DNA of 55,673 nt from DATAVB01 sp040414495 (lineage in GTDB: Bacteria; Actinomycetota; Actinomycetes; Mycobacteriales; QHCD01), in contig JBEDUI010000269.1 in assembly GCA_040414495.1 (NCBI GenBank), forward strand, positions 1-55,673, written 5' to 3'. Positions 52,216 through 55,673 of this stretch are shown one piece after another (within the stretch, counting starts at the first letter, position 1; each line of letters begins with the position of its first letter). The notes beneath the pieces were generated by a model. The model did not search any database. It was not told the origin of the DNA and was given only the letters and a program-made list of their open reading frames with translations. A program made the position numbers and the translations under genes.

Positions 52216-52629
52216 ATGACTTTTGAGATCACCGATCAGATCAAACGTCACATCGAGAACGACGAGATCATGTTCCTGACCACTGTCAGTCCAAAAGGCC
52301 GGCCGAGCCCGCGCCCGGTCTGGTTCGTCTGGGACGGTTCGAAGCTCAATACGTACAGCCAGCCCGATACGGCCAAACTGCGCCACATCGCGGCTAATCC
52401 GAACGTCACGCTCAGCACCAATATCGCCCCCGGCGGCGGCGATTTTGTCATGGTGAGCGGGACCGCGAAGGTGCTCGAAGGCGGGCCGCACGCGTCGCAA
52501 TTTCCCGGCTATCTGGAGAAATACGCCGCCGGCATTGCCGGCCTCGGATATAGGAATGAGCAGATGGATGCCGAGTACAGCGTGCACATCCAGATCACGC
52601 CGACCCGCGCCTGGACCATTCCGGGCTAG
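52216..52629 (+). CDS. PNPOx-like split-barrel enzyme, Rv3369/TIGR03667-type
   Basis: A 137-aa flavin/F420-binding split barrel of the pyridoxamine-5'-phosphate-oxidase superfamily. Core strands are EIMFLTTVSPKGRPSPRPVW, LNTYSQPDTAKLRHIAANP and GDFVMVSGTAKVL. It likely uses deazaflavin F420 in a cytosolic redox step; the substrate is unknown. ATG 52216 is in frame with an upstream GTG 52192; ATG is preferred as it begins the conserved N-terminus. It follows the MFS gene by 39 bp. Confidence 0.88.
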   Translation: MTFEITDQIKRHIENDEIMFLTTVSPKGRPSPRPVWFVWDGSKLNTYSQPDTAKLRHIAANPNVTLSTNIAPGGGDFVMVSGTAKVLEGGPHASQFPGYLEKYAAGIAGLGYRNEQMDAEYSVHIQITPTRAWTIPG

Positions 52630-52668
52630 GTAGCGCCGGCTTGAATTCTGGGCGACGCGCGGAATTCG

Positions 52669-54156
52669 TTAGGCGGTCGGGTGCCAGAGCGGTTGCAGCG
52701 CATCGATTGTCGCGGTGAACCGCTCGTAGGTACGGTCGAATGCCTTGGCCCGCCGCGCTTTGGGGCGGTGCGTCGCGGCGACCCGGACCGTGGCCGCGAT
52801 GGCCGCGTTCAGGTCCGGGTACGCCCCGACTCCGAGGCCGGCCAGCACCGCGGCCCCGCGGGCGCCGGCCTCGTCGGTGTCGGTCACCTCAATCGTGCGG
52901 CCCAACCCGTCGGCGAACATCTGCCGCCAGACCGGGCTGCGCATTCCGCCGCCGGTCGCCCGGACCACCGGTGCCAGCGTGAACGCCGAGGCGAGCGCGT
53001 CGATATGCAGCCGGTGGTTGCAGACGACGCCTTCCATCAACGCCCGCAGCAAATGCGCCCGGGTGTGCCAGCCCTGCAGCCCAAGAAATCCACCGGTCGC
53101 GTGCGGCAGCATCGGCGATCCGTACAGATACGGCAGGAAAAGCAATTCGCTCGGGTCGTCAATTACGGCGCCGACCTCAGTCCCGACGAAATCAAAAGAA
53201 TCCACGCCGACCAGCCGGCGTACGAACCAGTCCAATGTGGACGCTGAGGCCGGCGAGGTCGACATATTCAGCAATTGCCCTGGCTGCAGGAAAGCACGGG
53301 CCTGCCACCGGTAATCCGTGTGCAGGTCCGCAGACACGACCTGGTTGATGCTGAACGTACCGGCCACAATGGACAGTACGCCCGGCTGCACCGCGCCCAA
53401 TCCGACCGCGGCCGCGTCGACGTCGTGCGAACCGCAAATCACCGGCGTACCGATCCGTAGCCCGGTCACCTCCGCCGCGGCCGGCGTCACCGCACCCACT
53501 ACGTCGGTCGAACCAAAGATGGGCGGGCGTTTGTCGGCCACTTGCTTGAGGTCGAACAGATCCAGTACGGCCTCGTCGTACGTAGCCTGACCCGCGACCG
53601 CGCTGTGGACACTCGTAAAAGAGGAACTGGCCTCGGTCGGGTCGGTGCCCACCTCGCCGGTCAATTGCAGCCGAAGCCAGTCCTTGCAGAACAGCAGCCA
53701 ACGCGTACGTTCCACAGTGGACGGTTCGTGTTCGGCCAACCAGGACAGGATCGCGACCGGTGAGGCGGCGAACGGCTGCTGACCGATGAGTGGCAGCGCC
53801 GCTCGCTGCACCCCGGCCGCCGCCCAGGCGTCGAGCACCGGTTCGGCCCGCGTATCCGACGCCAGTACGGCCGGACGCACCGGTCGCAGGTTGGCGTCGA
53901 CGAGATAAATGCCATCGTTGTGCCCGGCGAGGCCGACGCCCGCGATCTCGGCCGAACTGACCCCGCCGATGGCCTGCCGGACCGCGTGGGCGCAGGCCCG
54001 CCAGGCGTCGTCCATGTCCCGCTCGACCCAGCGTGGTTGCGGCGTCGAGGCCCGCGAGCTGGCCGACCCACTGGCCACCTCGCGTCCGGCCAGGTCGTAC
54101 AGCACGGCCTTGGTCACCGTGCCGCCGGAGTCGATGCCGAGCAGGTACCGCGTCAC
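52669..54156 (-). CDS. FGGY-family carbohydrate kinase
   Basis: A 495-aa sugar kinase with the two-domain actin-like ATPase fold. The N-terminal phosphate loop is YLLGIDSGGTVTKAVLYD, the catalytic Asp region GLAGHNDGIYLVD and the adenosine motif VRATGGGMRSPVWRQMFADG. A third stretch is VICGSHDVDAAAVGLGA. It resembles xylulose/ribulose/erythritol-type kinases, but the specific sugar cannot be read from sequence. GTG 54156 is taken as the start (frame open to 54324). The hydroxyacid dehydrogenase gene ends 5 bp upstream on the same strand. Confidence 0.9.
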   Translation of the reverse strand: MTRYLLGIDSGGTVTKAVLYDLAGREVASGSASSRASTPQPRWVERDMDDAWRACAHAVRQAIGGVSSAEIAGVGLAGHNDGIYLVDANLRPVRPAVLASDTRAEPVLDAWAAAGVQRAALPLIGQQPFAASPVAILSWLAEHEPSTVERTRWLLFCKDWLRLQLTGEVGTDPTEASSSFTSVHSAVAGQATYDEAVLDLFDLKQVADKRPPIFGSTDVVGAVTPAAAEVTGLRIGTPVICGSHDVDAAAVGLGAVQPGVLSIVAGTFSINQVVSADLHTDYRWQARAFLQPGQLLNMSTSPASASTLDWFVRRLVGVDSFDFVGTEVGAVIDDPSELLFLPYLYGSPMLPHATGGFLGLQGWHTRAHLLRALMEGVVCNHRLHIDALASAFTLAPVVRATGGGMRSPVWRQMFADGLGRTIEVTDTDEAGARGAAVLAGLGVGAYPDLNAAIAATVRVAATHRPKARRAKAFDRTYERFTATIDALQPLWHPTA

Positions 54157-54161
54157 CGGGG

Positions 54162-55208
54162 TCAGGCCCACCCGAGCGCGGCGGCGTTGGCGGCCTGCGC
54201 GATCCGGCCCGTCTGCGCCAACTCCGCGATCGCCTCGGCCACCAGCCGGGCCGAGGTCAGGTTGGTTTGCCGGGTGTCGCCGCCGTAGTGCGGGGTCAAC
54301 GTGACGTTGCCGAGCGCGCGCCACCGGCTGTCCCGGGCCAACGGCTCCTGGTCGTACACATCCAGCCCGGCCCCGGCGATCGCACCGCCGGCCAGGGCCT
54401 CGTACAGCGCGTCGTAATCCACCAGCCGACTGCGCGCGACGTTGAAGAAGTACGACGTGGGCTTCATCAACCCGAACTGCTCGGTGCCGATGAACCGCTC
54501 GGTCTCCGGCGTCAGCCGGGCCACCAACACCACGTAATCGGACTCGCCGAACACCTCGGCCAACGTGGCCCGCTGGGCGTCGTACACCCGCAGATCAGAC
54601 TCCTCGACGTACGGATCGGCGACCAACAGCCGGACGTGGAAGCCGGCCAACCGCTGCGCCAACTGCCGGCCGACCTGACCGAACCCGACCAGCCCGACCG
54701 TGCTGTGGGCGACCTCGGTGCCGGCTGGCGCCAACGGCTCACGCCAGTCCCCGGACTTAATCATCGCGTCCGACCGGGAAATCCCCCGCGACTCGGACAG
54801 CATCATGCCCAGCGCCAACTCGGCCACCGCCGAGGCGTTCCGACCAGACACCCCCGAGACCGCGATGCCGCGCTGCGTGGCGGCCTCGATGTCCACGTTC
54901 TCCAACCCGGCCCGGGCCACCACCACAGCGCGCAGCTTCTTGCCGGCCTCCAACAACGCGGCCGGGACGGGCGCGAAATGCAGCGCCAGCACCTCGGCAT
55001 CGCCGACCGCGTCGATCACCTCGGCCGGCGGCGGGGCCGCGTCCACTCCGTTCCACTCCATCTGCTGCTGGACGTGGTGCTGCTCGGCCTTGCTGCCGGC
55101 CCAGTCGACCGTGCGCACCGGGCCGAAATCGTCGCCGCACGTCTCCCGCAGCGCCGCTACGTAATGCGCGGCCGCGATGAAGTGGTCGCCGATGACAAGG
55201 GTCTCCAC
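54162..55208 (-). CDS. D-isomer-specific 2-hydroxyacid dehydrogenase
   Basis: A 348-aa NAD-dependent dehydrogenase. The Rossmann core contains VGLVGFGQVGRQLAQRLAGF (GxGxxG). The catalytic residues lie in NVARSRLVD (Arg), DVYDQEPL (Glu) and TPHYGGDTRQ (His). Members oxidise sugar acids, 3-phosphoglycerate or similar. It lies between the FGGY and PfkB-type kinase genes in a leftward operon, suggesting catabolism of a hydroxy-acid or polyol-derived sugar. The coordinates give an ATG start at 55206-55208. Confidence 0.92.
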   Translation of the reverse strand: METLVIGDHFIAAAHYVAALRETCGDDFGPVRTVDWAGSKAEQHHVQQQMEWNGVDAAPPPAEVIDAVGDAEVLALHFAPVPAALLEAGKKLRAVVVARAGLENVDIEAATQRGIAVSGVSGRNASAVAELALGMMLSESRGISRSDAMIKSGDWREPLAPAGTEVAHSTVGLVGFGQVGRQLAQRLAGFHVRLLVADPYVEESDLRVYDAQRATLAEVFGESDYVVLVARLTPETERFIGTEQFGLMKPTSYFFNVARSRLVDYDALYEALAGGAIAGAGLDVYDQEPLARDSRWRALGNVTLTPHYGGDTRQTNLTSARLVAEAIAELAQTGRIAQAANAAALGWA

Positions 55209-55241
55209 GGACTTTCGTCCCCTCTGTTGGTTGGTCGAATG

Positions 55242-55673
55242 CTACGTACGAAGGCGACGGTCGAGGTCGATCCGGTCGGTGATCGTGACCGCGCTGCGGT
55301 CGACGTCGGCCGGGTCGGGTACCGCGGTGCCGGGCAACGCGCAGGCCGCGGCCGCCCACGCCAGCCCCTCGGCGAGCGCCTTCGGCCCGGTACCGCCACC
55401 GGCCAGGAACCCGGCCAGCAGGGCATCGCCGGCTCCGACCGCGCTGCGCATGACTGGTACCTCGGCCCGACCGTAGACCGGCTCCGCGCCGTCGAGCAGG
55501 AGCGCACCGTCCGCGCCCAGACTGGCCAGTACCGCCCCGACGCCGGCCGCATGCAGCTCGCGGGCCGCCCCGACCACGTCGCCCAATGTCCACAGTGGTC
55601 GGCCGGCGGCCTCGGCCAGTTCGGCTTTGTTCGGCTTGACCAGGCGCGGTCCGGCGGCCAGGCCGGCCCGCAA
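55242..55673 (-). CDS. PfkB-family carbohydrate kinase (partial, C-terminal part)
   Basis: The last 143 residues of a ribokinase/1-phosphofructokinase-like kinase; the N-terminus lies beyond the window. The PfkB signature 2 is AVGAGDALLAGFLAGG with the catalytic Asp. KPNKAELAEAAGRPL is typical of the 1-phosphofructokinase/tagatose-6-phosphate kinase branch. It is the first visible gene of the leftward operon with the dehydrogenase and the FGGY kinase. Confidence 0.9.
   Translation of the reverse strand: MRAGLAAGPRLVKPNKAELAEAAGRPLWTLGDVVGAARELHAAGVGAVLASLGADGALLLDGAEPVYGRAEVPVMRSAVGAGDALLAGFLAGGGTGPKALAEGLAWAAAACALPGTAVPDPADVDRSAVTITDRIDLDRRLRT

Overview
This is chromosomal DNA of a high-GC actinomycete. 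The evidence is the actinobacterial block crgA – class E sortase – trpG – pknB – pknA – pbpA – rodA – pstP – fhaB – fhaA – tRNA-Leu, a codon style rich in GTG starts and CGTAC strings, deazaflavin (F420)-type oxidoreductases, a mycothiol-type isomerase, and a putative DnaA-box cluster made of TTGTCCACA/TTATCCACA-type sites. The genus cannot be fixed from the sequence alone. In related genomes this block usually lies a few tens of kilobases from oriC.

Layout. 1-3857: end of an ABC ATPase gene, a DUF5324-like membrane protein, a cyclophilin, a rhomboid protease and a thiolase. 3858-4636: a long non-coding stretch with two head-to-head DnaA-box pairs, a 28-bp direct repeat and further single boxes. 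4637-17068: the cell-division and cell-wall signalling block (CrgA, sortase, a 52-aa membrane peptide, TrpG, two Ser/Thr kinases, a transpeptidase, RodA, a PP2C phosphatase, two FHA proteins, tRNA-Leu). 17132-24055: a redox, copper and cytochrome-oxidase group: thioredoxin/MerR, CtaG, a phytase-like esterase, PCu(A)C, YcnI and an 836-aa fusion of a zinc-finger anti-sigma-like domain with CopC-CopD. 24124-34944: accessory metabolism and regulators (F420-type reductase, MocR/YczE pair, polysaccharide-deacetylase-like lipoprotein, an alpha/beta hydrolase lacking its nucleophile, PAP2, pirin, SURF1, a SpoU-type methyltransferase, a LacI regulator with a visible operator, Nudix). 34995-41872: a lipoprotein, a divergent XRE-regulator/aldo-keto-reductase pair around a 25-bp palindrome, a long extragenic inverted repeat, threonine aldolase, DUF445 and SppA. 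41873-45380: a non-coding stretch with a 57-bp tandem repeat, then a diguanylate cyclase, an ECF sigma factor and a membrane protein that look like one operon, and a secreted protein. 45668-52629: a tandem GNAT, a serine hydrolase, a quinone-reductase-like enzyme, an MDMPI-type enzyme, a divergent TetR/MFS efflux pair and a PNPOx-like enzyme. 52669-55673: a carbohydrate-kinase / 2-hydroxyacid-dehydrogenase / PfkB operon that runs off the window.

The genes form three main functional units. One is the growth and division operon, in which the PknA/PknB kinases, the PstP phosphatase and the FHA proteins control the PbpA/RodA machinery. The second is a copper-delivery and oxidase-assembly set (CtaG, PCuAC, YcnI, CopCD, with SURF1 further on). 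The third is several regulator-target pairs whose operators can be read as palindromes: MerR 17891-17910, MocR 26026-26061, LacI 33336-33355, XRE 36566-36590 and TetR 50513-50522. The best candidates for undescribed biology are the DnaA-box cluster placed inside the division block and the orphan anti-sigma-like domain fused to CopCD.
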